From assembly GCF_009755665.1 (NCBI RefSeq), contig NZ_CP046622.1:2728001-2792000 (forward strand): a stretch of 64,000 nucleotides of DNA, given 5' to 3'. The notes below the pieces were generated by a model. It did not search any database. It was not told the DNA's origin and worked only from the letters and a program-made list of their open reading frames with translations. Shown in pieces: positions 18,817 to 28,203 of this stretch (the stretch's first letter is position 1; each line of letters begins with the position of its first letter). The position numbers and the translations under genes were made by a program. Origin of the DNA: Variovorax paradoxus (GTDB lineage: Bacteria; Pseudomonadota; Gammaproteobacteria; Burkholderiales; Burkholderiaceae_C).

Positions 18817-19486
18817 TCCAGCTCTCGGGCCCGAGTTGGTAGCCGACGCCTCGCACCGTGAGAATGAGCTTGGGCGAGAACTTGCGCCGGAGGAAATGAA
18901 CGTGGACCTCCACCGCGTTGCTCTCGACCTCGACGTCGTAGGTGTAGAGCGCTTCCTCGAGCTGAGCGCGAGAAAGCACCTGCTTCTTTCGGCGCACCAG
19001 AATCTCCAGGAGCCAGAACTCCTTGTTGGTCAGCGGCACGACATTGCCATGCAGCGTTGCCATGCGATGGGAGGGGTGCAGCTTCAGCGGGCCATGCTCC
19101 GGCTCGGCGGCGGTCGGCGTCTTGCCGTTGACCCGGCGCAGTACAGCCCTCACCCGGGAAGCCACTTCGTCCAAGTCGAGCGGCTTGACCATGTAGTCAT
19201 CGGCACCCATGTCCAGCAGGCGCACCCGGTCCCGGATGCCGCAGCGCGCTGTGATCACGATTACCGAAATGGGAATGCCGCGCGTTCGGATGCTCTTGAG
19301 CAATATGTCTCCGGTGACATCGGGCAAACCAAGGTCAAGGAGCACACAGTCGTAGGTGCAGGAGGCGAGCGAGGGGAGAACGTCTTTTCCAAGGCGATTC
19401 CAGTCCACTGCGTAGCCCGTGCGAACCAGGCCTTTGTGAACCGCGCTTCCAAGCAGTTCGTTGTCTTCGACCAGGAGCAGGCGCAT
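18809..19486 (-). CDS. OmpR-family response regulator (QseB/PmrA-like)
   Basis: DNA-binding response regulator, 225 residues. The receiver domain has the acidic pair ED (7-8), phosphoacceptor Asp51 (LLDLGLP) and Lys101 (VKPLDL); the C-terminal winged helix contains LTNKEFWLLEIL and VEVHVHFLRRKF, as in the QseB/PmrA/TctD branch. It is the first gene of a two-gene unit with the kinase. Regulators of this branch bind CTTAAG-type direct repeats, and an exact copy of such a box lies before the RTX peroxidase and tolC genes 12 kb away. The regulatory link is inference. Confidence 0.92.
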   Translation of the reverse strand: MRLLLVEDNELLGSAVHKGLVRTGYAVDWNRLGKDVLPSLASCTYDCVLLDLGLPDVTGDILLKSIRTRGIPISVIVITARCGIRDRVRLLDMGADDYMVKPLDLDEVASRVRAVLRRVNGKTPTAAEPEHGPLKLHPSHRMATLHGNVVPLTNKEFWLLEILVRRKKQVLSRAQLEEALYTYDVEVESNAVEVHVHFLRRKFSPKLILTVRGVGYQLGPESWNE

Positions 19487-19742
19487 ATGGCACCGTCTTG
19501 AGTCAAATGCCGTTCAGCGCGGGCGTGGGGCCGGATTCGACGAGGAGAGCTCGCGGCGAAAGGTTGCTTTCGATGCCATTCTTGTCTCCTACGCCGATTG
19601 ATCTTGCTTTTCGACGCCGGAAGCTTCGCGGCGCCTTCTTGCGCGGGCGGCCGCGGGACCGGTGCGGTGTTGCGGTACGCAACCTGGGTATCAATGTATA
19701 GATGGGCACATGAAATAGCAACTTTTTTCGTATATCTTTTAC

Positions 19743-20636
19743 TCAATCGGGCGTAAGGCCTAGCACCCAGCCCTTGAAGTGCTCCAGAGCGCCGGAGGCG
19801 GGAGGGCCTTCGGGATAGGCAAAGTAATAGCCCTGGCTCACGTCCAGGTGCCGGTCTATCGGCACCACGAGTTCGCCGGTTCGCAGTTCGCGCTCGATCA
19901 GGAGGCGGGGCGCCAGGCCGACTCCCATGCCGGCGGCCGCAGCGGCGGTGACCATGGTGAAGAGCTCATAGCGCGGCCCACGCGAGGCGTGCAGGGTGTA
20001 CTCCCAACCCTGCTGCGCATACCAGTCGCGCCAGGCGTGTGCGCGGGTGCTCAGGTGCACATGGCGGCAACGCTCGAAGGCCGCTTCGTTCCATGGGCCA
20101 TTGGCATCGCGGAACGCCGGGCTGCACACGGGGACCATCTCTCCTTCGGAAAAGATCAGCCCACCTTGTGTGCGGGGCCAGAACTGGTCGCCGAAATAAA
20201 TGGCGGCGTCATAGGCGTTTTCCTGGAACGAGAAGGGCTGCGTGCGCACCGAGAGATTGACCGTGATGTTGGGGTGCTGCCGGCTGAAATCGGGTAGCCG
20301 CGGGATGAGCCATTGGGTGGCAAAGGTGGGCACCACCGCGACTTCGAGCACAAAGCCCATGTCGTGGCCGGCACTGATCTCGAGCGTGTCACGGCGGATC
20401 TGGTCCAGGTGGCGGCGGATGCGCGCGGCGTATTCGCGGCCGGTGTCGGTAAGCGTGAGCCGCCGGCGCACGCGCGAAAACAGGGGCACGCCCAGCCGCT
20501 GCTCCAGCGTGGCCACCTGGCGCCCGACGGCGCTTTGCGTCAGCGCCAGTTCGGCCGCCGCGCGGGTAAAGCTCCCCAGGCGCGCCGAGGCCTCGAAGGC
20601 CTGCAGTGCGCCCAGATTGGGAATGTCTTTTCTCAT
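19743..20636 (-). CDS. LysR family transcriptional regulator (GcvA-like)
   Basis: A 297-residue LysR-type regulator. The N-terminal winged helix-turn-helix reads LGALQAFEASARLGSFTRAA and LTQSAVGRQVATLEQRLG, and the effector domain contains the GcvA-type phrases AAAGMGVGLAPRLL and FAYPEG. I chose the ATG at 20636; the frame is open further upstream but that part is not LysR-like and overlaps the divergent gene. It is divergent from an FAD-dependent amine/amino-acid oxidase across 85 bp, which is probably its target. Confidence 0.88.
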   Translation of the reverse strand: MRKDIPNLGALQAFEASARLGSFTRAAAELALTQSAVGRQVATLEQRLGVPLFSRVRRRLTLTDTGREYAARIRRHLDQIRRDTLEISAGHDMGFVLEVAVVPTFATQWLIPRLPDFSRQHPNITVNLSVRTQPFSFQENAYDAAIYFGDQFWPRTQGGLIFSEGEMVPVCSPAFRDANGPWNEAAFERCRHVHLSTRAHAWRDWYAQQGWEYTLHASRGPRYELFTMVTAAAAAGMGVGLAPRLLIERELRTGELVVPIDRHLDVSQGYYFAYPEGPPASGALEHFKGWVLGLTPD

Positions 20637-20721
20637 CGTTGCTATTCTGCGTGCGGGCCTCGCGGTTTTTCCCGGCGCTTGTAAGAATGGACCTGTGGAC
20701 GAGCAGCAAGAAAGGGATTTC

Positions 20722-21894
20722 ATGCGTCGTGTGGTGATCATCGGCGGCGGGGCCATCGGTTCCGCCATTGCCTATTTTCTGAACCAGGACCCGTCGGAGG
20801 AGCCGTTCGACGTGACCGTGGTCGAGCGCGATTTCTCGTACACGCAGGCGTCGTCGGCCTTGTCGGCGAGTTCGATCCGGCAGCAGTTCTCCACCGCCAT
20901 CAACATCGAGATGTCGCTCTACGGCATCGAATTTTTTCGCCGGCTTGGCGAAACCCTGCGCGTGGGCGACAACGTGCCCGACATCGGCCTGGTCGAGCCC
21001 GGGTACCTGTACCTGGCCCCGTCGGAGGGCGTCGAGGTGCTGCGGGAGAACCATGCAACGCAGAAGGCGCATCGTGTCGATGTGGTCCTGATGACGCCCG
21101 AACAGCTGAAAGCCCGGTTTCCGTGGATTTCGACCGAAGGCATCGCGCTGGCTTCGCTGGGCCTTTCGGGCGAGGGCTGGTACGACGGCTACAGCCTGCT
21201 GCAGGCGTTTCGAAAGAAGGCCATTTCACAGGGCGCGCGCTATGTGCAGGCAAAGGCGACCGGGCTGCAGCGCAGCGGCCGCGCGCTCACTGGCGTGGAG
21301 CTGGACATCGGCGACCCACTCGAGGCCGACGTGGTGGTCAACGCGGCGGGCGCCTGGGCCGCCAAGGTGGCCGGCTGGGCCGGCATCGACTTGCCGGTGC
21401 GCGGGCGCCGCCGCATGGTGTTCAGCTTTTCGTGTCCCGACACCTTGCCGGGGTGTCCGCTGATCATCGACACCTCGGGCATCTGGCTGCGGCCCGAAGG
21501 CCGCCGCTTCATCTGCGGCTTTGCGCCGCCGCAGGACAGGGACCGCGACGATGCGCCGCTCGAGGTCGACTACCGCGTTTTCGAAGACTTCATCTGGCCG
21601 GCGCTGGCCGCGCGCGTGCCGGTGTTCGAGGCCATTCGCATGACAAGCGCGTGGGCCGGCTACTACGAGATGAACGTTTTCGACCACAACGCGATCCTCG
21701 GGCTGCACCCGGATTGCGACAACCTCTACTTTGCCAACGGCTTCTCAGGGCACGGGCTGCAGCAATGCCCCGCGGCGGGGCGGGGCGTGGCGGAGCTCAT
21801 CCGCTACGGCGAGTACCGCAGCCTTGACCTGTCGCCGGTGTCGTTCGCGCGCATTCTCGAAAACAGGCCGCTGGTCGAGAAGAACGTGATCTAG
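20722..21894 (+). CDS. FAD-dependent oxidoreductase (DadA/glycine oxidase family)
   Basis: Flavoprotein of the DAO superfamily, 390 residues from the ATG at 20722, which has AAAGGG upstream. The Rossmann FAD motif is VVIIGGGAIGSAIAYFL near the N-terminus; the C-terminal FAD-contacting segment reads FANGFSGHGLQQCPAAGRG. The set SSALSASSIRQQFST and YLYLAPSEG is typical of sarcosine oxidase/FOXRED1-like members rather than the classical DadA. It probably oxidises an N-methylated or D-amino acid. Divergent LysR gene suggests substrate-induced expression. The exact substrate cannot be read from sequence. Confidence 0.85.
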   Translation: MRRVVIIGGGAIGSAIAYFLNQDPSEEPFDVTVVERDFSYTQASSALSASSIRQQFSTAINIEMSLYGIEFFRRLGETLRVGDNVPDIGLVEPGYLYLAPSEGVEVLRENHATQKAHRVDVVLMTPEQLKARFPWISTEGIALASLGLSGEGWYDGYSLLQAFRKKAISQGARYVQAKATGLQRSGRALTGVELDIGDPLEADVVVNAAGAWAAKVAGWAGIDLPVRGRRRMVFSFSCPDTLPGCPLIIDTSGIWLRPEGRRFICGFAPPQDRDRDDAPLEVDYRVFEDFIWPALAARVPVFEAIRMTSAWAGYYEMNVFDHNAILGLHPDCDNLYFANGFSGHGLQQCPAAGRGVAELIRYGEYRSLDLSPVSFARILENRPLVEKNVI

Positions 21895-21946
21895 CCGGAG
21901 GCCGGGCACAGGCGTACGATCATCCGCAAGCGAGGGCCACAGCATC

Positions 21947-22978
21947 ATGACTGCACAGGCATTGATCGATACCGCACAGGCGCTGGTTGCCGGCGACAAG
22001 GGCTTGCTTGCCATGGACGAGAGCAACGCCACCTGCCACAAGCGCTTTGCGAAGCTCAACATTCCCCAGACCGAAGACGCGCGCCGCAGCTGGCGCGAAC
22101 TGATCGTGACCGCGCCGGGCCTCGGAGCAAGCATCAGCGGCGCGATTCTTTTCGACGAAACCATCCGGCAGCGCACGAGCGGGGGCGCGACCTTTGTCTC
22201 GGCACTCGAGGCGGCGGGCATCATCCCGGGCATCAAGGTCGACACGGGGGCGAAGCCCCTGGCGGGCCACCCGGGAGAGACTGTGACCGAGGGCCTGGAC
22301 GGCCTGCGCGAACGGCTGGCCGAATACGCCGGCATGGGGGCGCGCTTTGCCAAGTGGCGCGGCGTCATCACACCCGGTCCCGGCTTGCCCAGCCGAGCAT
22401 GCATCGAGGTCAATGCCCATGCGCTGGCCCGCTATGCGGCGCTGTGCCAGGAAGCGGGGCTGGTTCCCATCGTCGAACCCGAAGTGCTGATGGACGGAGA
22501 CCACTTCCTCGCAGGCTGCGCGGAAATCACCGAAGAAACCCTGCGTGGGGTTTTCGTTCAATTGCGTTTGCAGGGCGTGCTGCTGGAGGGCATGCTCTTG
22601 AAGCCCAACATGGTCTTGCCCGGCCAGGCCTGTCCGATTCAGGAGAGCGTGGACGAGGTGGCCGACGCCACGGTGACCTGCCTGCTGCGCACCGTGCCCG
22701 CGGCTGTGCCGGGCATCGCGTTCCTGTCGGGCGGCCAGTCGGCAGAGCTTGCTTCGGCACGGTTGAACGCCATGAACGCGCGGTTCGCATCGCGGTTGCC
22801 CTGGGCGCTGGCGTTCTCATATTCCCGCGCCGTTCAGCAGCCGGCACTGGACGAGTGGAAGGGTGACGCCTCCAATGTCGCTGTAGCGCAGAAGGCGCTT
22901 GTGCACCGCGCGCGTTGCAACCAGGCGGCGCGTCGCGGCAACTACGACGCGGTGGCGGACGCACCCAAGCCCGGCTGA
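21947..22978 (+). CDS. Class I fructose-bisphosphate aldolase
   Basis: Glycolytic/gluconeogenic enzyme cleaving fructose 1,6-bisphosphate to dihydroxyacetone phosphate and glyceraldehyde 3-phosphate through a Schiff-base lysine. The 343 residues contain the N-terminal GLLAMDESNATCHKRF and the active-site segment EGMLLKPNMVLPG with the expected lysine, followed by the phosphate-binding FLSGGQS. Length is close to the eukaryote-like class I enzymes found in some proteobacteria. It stands alone after the flavoprotein gene and converges on msrA with a two-base gap. Confidence 0.95.
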   Translation: MTAQALIDTAQALVAGDKGLLAMDESNATCHKRFAKLNIPQTEDARRSWRELIVTAPGLGASISGAILFDETIRQRTSGGATFVSALEAAGIIPGIKVDTGAKPLAGHPGETVTEGLDGLRERLAEYAGMGARFAKWRGVITPGPGLPSRACIEVNAHALARYAALCQEAGLVPIVEPEVLMDGDHFLAGCAEITEETLRGVFVQLRLQGVLLEGMLLKPNMVLPGQACPIQESVDEVADATVTCLLRTVPAAVPGIAFLSGGQSAELASARLNAMNARFASRLPWALAFSYSRAVQQPALDEWKGDASNVAVAQKALVHRARCNQAARRGNYDAVADAPKPG

Positions 22979-22980
22979 GT

Positions 22981-23685
22981 TCAGCTGCCCTTTGCCGGGT
23001 TCACCAGCACGGGCGTCGACCGGTAGCTCTCCGGAAACAGCTTCTTCAGGTTCTCGATCTTCGGCATGTCGTGAATCACGATGTAGCCGTGCCGCGGATG
23101 GCGCGTGAGGAAGTCCTGGTGATAGGCCTCCGCCGCATAAAAGGGCTTCGACATTTCGATGGTGGTCGCCAGCGGCTTGCCGAAGGTCTTGGCCTGGTTC
23201 AGCTGCACGATGTAGTCCCTCGCAACGCGGGCCTGCTCGATGTTCTCGGCAAAAACGGTGGAGCGGTATTGAGGGCCCGTGTCGGGCCCTTGCCGGTTCA
23301 GTTCGGTCGGATCGTGCGCCACCGAGAAATAGATCTGCAGCAGCTTGCCGTAGCTGACCTGCTGCGGGTCGTAGGTGATGCGCACCGATTCGGCATGGCC
23401 GGTGCGGCCCGAGGCCACATTGTCATAGCGCGCCGTCTTGGCATCGCCGCCGGCAAAGCCAGACACGGCGTTGTTCACGCCCTTGACGCGCTGGAATATG
23501 CCCTGCACACCCCAGAAGCAACCGCCGGCGAACACGGCGGTTTCGTATTTGGTGGTGGGCGAGGCCATGACGTCGACCTTGGGCGCGGGCACGCGCCGGG
23601 CTGGCTCGGCGGCGAACGAAGACCCGGCAGGCCAGGCCAGCGCCGCGGCTGCCAGTGCGGCTGCGGTGAATGCGAGGGTTCTCAT
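22981..23685 (-). CDS. msrA: Peptide-methionine (S)-S-oxide reductase MsrA, exported
   Basis: Repairs oxidised methionine (S-sulfoxide) in proteins. The 234 residues include a signal peptide (about 1-25, ending FAAEP) and the MsrA catalytic motif GGCFWG with Cys56, then the typical DPTELNRQGPDTGPQYRS and YHQDFL segments. The signal peptide implies a periplasmic enzyme, unlike cytosolic E. coli MsrA. No msrB lies beside it. The ATG at 23685 opens the signal sequence. Confidence 0.95.
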   Translation of the reverse strand: MRTLAFTAAALAAAALAWPAGSSFAAEPARRVPAPKVDVMASPTTKYETAVFAGGCFWGVQGIFQRVKGVNNAVSGFAGGDAKTARYDNVASGRTGHAESVRITYDPQQVSYGKLLQIYFSVAHDPTELNRQGPDTGPQYRSTVFAENIEQARVARDYIVQLNQAKTFGKPLATTIEMSKPFYAAEAYHQDFLTRHPRHGYIVIHDMPKIENLKKLFPESYRSTPVLVNPAKGS

Positions 23686-23847
23686 GTGCCGTCCCGTGCG
23701 AGTGAGTCTTCGATGTCAAGCCGATGGGAGCGACATTGCCGCCGATCGTGGCGTGCGTCAATGCCGCGTACCCGTGCCTCCTTTATCGACCCGCCGGTTC
23801 AGGCAGTCGACCGGCGCTTACACGCCGGCCAGAACCTTCGCGCTTTC

Positions 23848-25355
23848 TTACGGTGGGCAGGGGCGCGCCGCCGCCGCACCCGGACGCGTCGCCTGGCTGG
23901 TGGCGCTCTCGTCCACCGCGCCGAGGGGGCGAGTGAAAGTGCAGCCGTAAGCCGGGTTTGCCACCGTGGCAGCTGTGACCACGTCGTCACCCGCCGGCTT
24001 CACGCCGTCGCGCTCCCACTTGATCATGGCGTCGAAGGCTTCTGCCTGCTCGGCGATCGTGAAGTCGCAATGGGAGATGCCGCGCACGGCGCGCTGTACC
24101 AGCCAGTCGCTGTTGCCCTTGGCCGCGACGCGCTGGTGGTAGATCTGCTGCATGCTGAAGGGCACGTACAGGTCGCCCAGCGTGTGCAGCGAGACCACCG
24201 GGATCTTGAATTCGCCGTTTGCCTTGGGAATCCAGCGCAAGCCATCGGTGCGCAGCCGGTTGGCGTCGGGCGCCGCGGTGAGCTTGAGCACCGATGCGTT
24301 CAGCGCGGTCGTTCCCGGCACGTCGCCGTCGATGGTGTAGGTGAAGCGGTTGGTGTCGAGCGTGCTCTTGTTCAGGATGCCGTTGACTGTGCCGTCGCTG
24401 CCGAACACGCCCCAGACCGCCGCGAACGAGCCGCCCTGCGTGAACCCGAGATCGAACATCGGCCGCTCGCCGCCCGTGAGGTTCTTCACCACCGATCCGA
24501 ACTTCAGGCCAGTGGCCGTGGGCGTGCCCGGAAACGCCGTGTAGAGCGTGCCCGTGACCTGCGTCCTGATGTCCAGCCAGTTGACGGTCGGGTACTTGGG
24601 CAGCCCGGCAAGAGCCTGGGCGGCGATCTGCGCGCCTGCAAAGTAGTCGAACAGCTCCGTGTCGCCGACCACGCCGCACATCGGCACTGCGCCGTTGTAT
24701 TTGACCTTGTGGTTGGCCGTGGCAAAAGCCTCGTCCTCGATGGCCGCCGCGGTGATGTGGCCGCCCATCGAATGGCCCGTGATGTAGACCTTCGACGGCG
24801 CGGCAAGCTCGCGGCCGTTGGCCTTGGCAATGGCGTTGAACTCCAGGGCCAGCGCGTTGGTGTCTTCCACGCCGGCGCGCACGTCGTAGAAATTCTTGCT
24901 GTAGCTCGATGCAGCCCAGGCGTAGCCGTTCTGGATGAGGTAGCGGCGGATCGACGGGTTGCTCACGACCAGCAGGTTGACATCGCCGGCGTAGCCATGC
25001 GCATACATCACGAGCTTGCCGTTCCAGTTGGCGGGCACCTCGACGCGGTACTGCGCGCCGCCGAGCATGCCGGCCCAGCGGCTGGTGGTGGCGTTGTCGA
25101 CGGCGTCGCTGGCGTCCGAGGCGAGCGCCGCGAAGGTGGTGGCTGAAGCATCGGCGGGCGCGAACGAGTTGCGGCTGTCCTGCAGGCGCGTCTCTTCGGG
25201 CGGCGGCGGGGGCGGTGGAGGAGGAGGGGGGGCGCGGGGGCCGGAGCGGGCGGGAGCGGGGTGAACGCGAAGCCGCCCCCACCGCCACCGCCGCCGCAGG
25301 ACGCGACGGCAAGGCTGGCTGCAAGGGCAAGAAATGTGAGGCGCGCGGAATGCAT
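23848..25355 (-). CDS. Alpha/beta hydrolase lipoprotein, apparent frameshift near the N-terminus
   Basis: Probable secreted serine hydrolase or lipase. From an ATG at 25355 (upstream GGAGAGAG) the frame encodes a lipoprotein signal with lipobox VASC (Cys20), a poly-glycine and then Pro-Ala linker; this frame then leaves the hydrolase. The remaining catalytic region, with nucleophile elbow GHSMGG, lies in the next frame. Joining them needs one extra base in the seven-G run at 25226-25232, after which a run of prolines and EETRLQDS continue smoothly. So the gene is a single roughly 500-residue lipoprotein, broken either by a sequencing slip, a real mutation or phase variation. Conserved PANWNGKLVMYAHGY and late SHCDFT segments support the hydrolase assignment. 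Confidence 0.75.
25226..25232. repeat. Seven-G homopolymer at the hydrolase frameshift
   Basis: A run of seven G (seven C on the coding strand) inside a proline-coding tract. The lipoprotein-signal frame and the hydrolase frame differ by exactly one base across this run, so it is the likely site of an indel. Confidence 0.7.
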
Positions 25356-25631
25356 GGATGTCTCTCTCCGTTCTTGTGGTGTTGGGAAGAAGAAGCCCGG
25401 CGCAGCGCTGCATCGCCAGGCCGTAGAGAACGACCGTGCTATTTCGCTGGACCGGCGGCGCAGCGTAGGGGCGTTGCCGGGCGCATCGGCCCGGGCTTTC
25501 CCGTAGCTGCTATCTCGTACGCGACACGACCGGGTGCGCGTTCGCCTCTTAAACAACTGGGCGAGATGCAGCGACGCCGAGATAATTGACCGGCCATATA
25601 GGCATACAAGAAACAGCACGCGGGAGGCGGC

Positions 25632-27173
25632 ATGCGTAACAACTATCTGATGCGCCATTGGCGGGGCGAGATGTCGCTCGGCATTTCCTATTGGCTGAAT
25701 GCAACGGTGTTAGGCGCCGGTGGCGCCACGTTGCTGAGTTCGCTGGCGAAGGAGACGCTTCGCAACGCCCACAACCTGCGACTGTCCTCGGCGGTCGGCC
25801 TCTCACTCACGGTGCTCGGCACCGTGATCTGGATTTGGGGAGCGGTTGGCATCTGGCGATCCGCGCGGCAGCATGCGTCGCGCGGCGGTTCTGCGGGATG
25901 GGCGGTTGTCGCCAAATTCATGGTGCTGATCGGCGCCATGTTCTGGGGAAGCCAATGGACACAGCGGCTGGGTCCGCAAGCATGGGAATTGGCTCAGGTT
26001 GCGGTTGGGCATGACCCGGTCCCTGCTGCCAAGATCAGCATCTCGCCTGACGGACGCTCGGCGGCATTGGACGGACCCATGGGCGAGGGCTCAGCCAAGG
26101 CATTGAGTGTTGCATTGGCCGGCGCGTCCGACGTCCGCCGACTCGAACTTCGTTCAGGAGGTGGGCGCATGCTCGAAGGCTCGGCGATTGCACAGATGGT
26201 GCGCGATCGCAAGCTCGACACTTATGTGCAGGTCCAATGCGAAAGTGCTTGCACGCTCGTGTTTCTCGCGGGGCGTGAGCGGGCAGCGACACGCAACGCC
26301 CGAATCGGGTTTCATCGGCCGAGCCTCGTCGCGTCCAACGTGAGAGACGAGACCACCATCACGGCGGAGACCATTGCGGCGTACAAGGCCGCCGGAATGC
26401 CCGAAAGATTCATCGAGAAGATCACCCAGACGTCGGCCCAATCGATGTGGTTTCCAACGCATGCGGAACTTCTCGCCGCGAACGCGGTGACCCGAACTGC
26501 AACCGGCGGCGAGACAGTGGGGCGTATCGATCGTTCCTCGCGGGGCAGCTTGCGTGAGATGTACGCTGCCGATCCGTTCTGGCTGGCGGTCGAGGCGCGC
26601 TTTCCCGAAACCATCGACAAGGCGGCGGATCGGGCATGGGCGGTCAGCCAGCGCGGAGCCCCGGATATCGACGTCGTCAAGAGCGGCAGTACGGTTTTGA
26701 GTGGCCTCACGGCGCGCTTGCTGCGCACGGCGAATGACGAGCAGCTCGACGAGTTCCTGATGTTGTTCAACAGCCAGCTTGCCGCGGTCCGGGCGACAAG
26801 CGCGCAGAACTGCTCAAACTATCTCGCTGGTGCCGAACTCGCGCCCGCCAGCCTGCCCGAGGCACTCGAGAAGCGCGAAGACCTTCTGATCCGCGCGATG
26901 CTGCAGGCCGAGCCTCGCCAGGATGTTCGGCCGCCGTCGCCCGAGGTCCTGCGCCGTGCGCTGGCGCCGGTCTTGGCGACGGTGCCTGCGGTGCAGGTGC
27001 AGATCGTCCAGAAGTTGCGGGCTCATGGCCACGAGCCCGACGCCCAATGCGAGGCGGCCCGCAACTTCTTCGGCGCGGTGGCGAAGCTTCCGGTGGCCAG
27101 CCGCCGGGTCGTTCTGCGTTCGATGTACCAGCGTCCAGCGCTCGCCGGAGCATCGCCGGCGCATGGCGGATAG
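25632..27173 (+). CDS. Membrane protein with ClpP/SDH-like serine protease domain (hypothetical)
   Basis: A 513-residue protein without an assigned name. Three hydrophobic segments (about 18-40, 53-77, 92-108) anchor it in the inner membrane. Residues 140-260 resemble the ClpP/SppA-like COG3904 group: a GPMGEGSAKAL start, LELRSGGG, then CESACTLVFLAG with a candidate nucleophile Ser205, followed by IGFHRP with His228. These match the Ser-His pattern of the crotonase-fold proteases. The C-terminal half is helical and unrecognised. It converges on the transglutaminase gene (17-bp gap). It may be a regulatory or quality-control membrane protease; the function is unproven. Confidence 0.7.
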   Translation: MRNNYLMRHWRGEMSLGISYWLNATVLGAGGATLLSSLAKETLRNAHNLRLSSAVGLSLTVLGTVIWIWGAVGIWRSARQHASRGGSAGWAVVAKFMVLIGAMFWGSQWTQRLGPQAWELAQVAVGHDPVPAAKISISPDGRSAALDGPMGEGSAKALSVALAGASDVRRLELRSGGGRMLEGSAIAQMVRDRKLDTYVQVQCESACTLVFLAGRERAATRNARIGFHRPSLVASNVRDETTITAETIAAYKAAGMPERFIEKITQTSAQSMWFPTHAELLAANAVTRTATGGETVGRIDRSSRGSLREMYAADPFWLAVEARFPETIDKAADRAWAVSQRGAPDIDVVKSGSTVLSGLTARLLRTANDEQLDEFLMLFNSQLAAVRATSAQNCSNYLAGAELAPASLPEALEKREDLLIRAMLQAEPRQDVRPPSPEVLRRALAPVLATVPAVQVQIVQKLRAHGHEPDAQCEAARNFFGAVAKLPVASRRVVLRSMYQRPALAGASPAHGG

Positions 27174-27190
27174 GGGCTGTCCTTCGCGCG

Positions 27191-28090
27191 TCACTCCTTG
27201 CGGCGCGTGACCACCACTGTGGCCTCCAGCCCGTCGTAGGCCTCGGCGTCGCCATACCAGCTGCCCGAGATAGGCGCGGCCTGCGCCGGATCGCGCGTGA
27301 CGCCGACACGGATCAGCTGGCCGCTGCCCATGAGGTTGTTGGTCGGGTCGAACGCGAGCCAGCCGACGCCCGGCAGGTAGGCCTGCAACCATGCGTGCGT
27401 GGTGCCGGCGCCGGTCATCGATTCGCCGGGCGACTGGGCTACGCGGTCGAGCGCGGCGTCGTAGATGTAGCCCGAGACGAAACGCGTGGCAATGCCCAGG
27501 CGGCGCGTGGCTTCCATCATCAGCAGTGCGTAGTCGCGGCAGCTGCCGCTGCCGAGTGCCAGCGTCTGGAGCGGCGTTTGCGTGCCTTCTTCGTCGCGTG
27601 CCTTGTATTCGAGGCTCTGGCCGATGTGCGCGTTCATGCGCGTGAGGACTTCGCGGGTGCTGTTGGGCTTGTCGGTATGCAGGAACTGATGGGCCCAGCG
27701 GATCAGCGTTCCGTTCGCATCGTCGTCGTGGTGCGGGCGCAGGTAGTGCTCCAGGTCGAGGCGCTCCTGCACCGAATAGGCAAAGGGAAGGAATTCGGCG
27801 GCCGGGTCCAGCGCGAGCTGGTCTTGCTGCGCCGGCACATGCTCGATGGTGAAGGAACACACGATGCGCAGCTCGGTGGCCTCGCCCATGGGCTGCACCA
27901 GCGCAACCGAGTTGGAATGCGGATCCTGGATGAGCCGGGTGAACGATTGCGGGCTCACCTGGAGGTCGGTGGCCAGCACCCGCAGGTCGTGGCTGTCGCG
28001 GGGGCGGAACATGACGCGGTGCAGCCCGAAGGTCACCGGTTTCTTGTAGCGGTAGACGGTGGTGTGCGTGATGTCGTACTGAATGGCCAT
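27191..28090 (-). CDS. Transglutaminase-like family protein
   Basis: Cysteine-protease-fold protein of the bacterial transglutaminase-like group (N-terminal beta region plus transglutaminase core). The catalytic triad is visible: GSGSCRDYALLM (Cys), THAWLQAYLP (His) and WLAFDPTNN (Asp). I chose the ATG at 28090 (MAIQYDITHTTVYRY), the usual start of the family; an in-frame ATG lies five codons upstream. About 299 residues. Members often cluster with alpha-E and circularly permuted ATP-grasp proteins, which are absent here. Substrate unknown; peptidase or amidase activity is more likely than cross-linking. Confidence 0.88.
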   Translation of the reverse strand: MAIQYDITHTTVYRYKKPVTFGLHRVMFRPRDSHDLRVLATDLQVSPQSFTRLIQDPHSNSVALVQPMGEATELRIVCSFTIEHVPAQQDQLALDPAAEFLPFAYSVQERLDLEHYLRPHHDDDANGTLIRWAHQFLHTDKPNSTREVLTRMNAHIGQSLEYKARDEEGTQTPLQTLALGSGSCRDYALLMMEATRRLGIATRFVSGYIYDAALDRVAQSPGESMTGAGTTHAWLQAYLPGVGWLAFDPTNNLMGSGQLIRVGVTRDPAQAAPISGSWYGDAEAYDGLEATVVVTRRKE

Positions 28091-28203
28091 GCGGTGCATT
28101 CTCACGTGTCGGCAGGGCCAGCGGGGGCTTTCCGTTTGGCTGCCTCGGTCCTATGCCGCAGAATCGGCGCCCGCCCGGCCTTCACCACACGCATCGACGC
28201 TCC

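Noticed and set aside
19487..19742. 256-bp gap between the response regulator and the LysR gene
   Set aside because: Small reading frames there have no start context or domain. I see no repeat or RNA structure.
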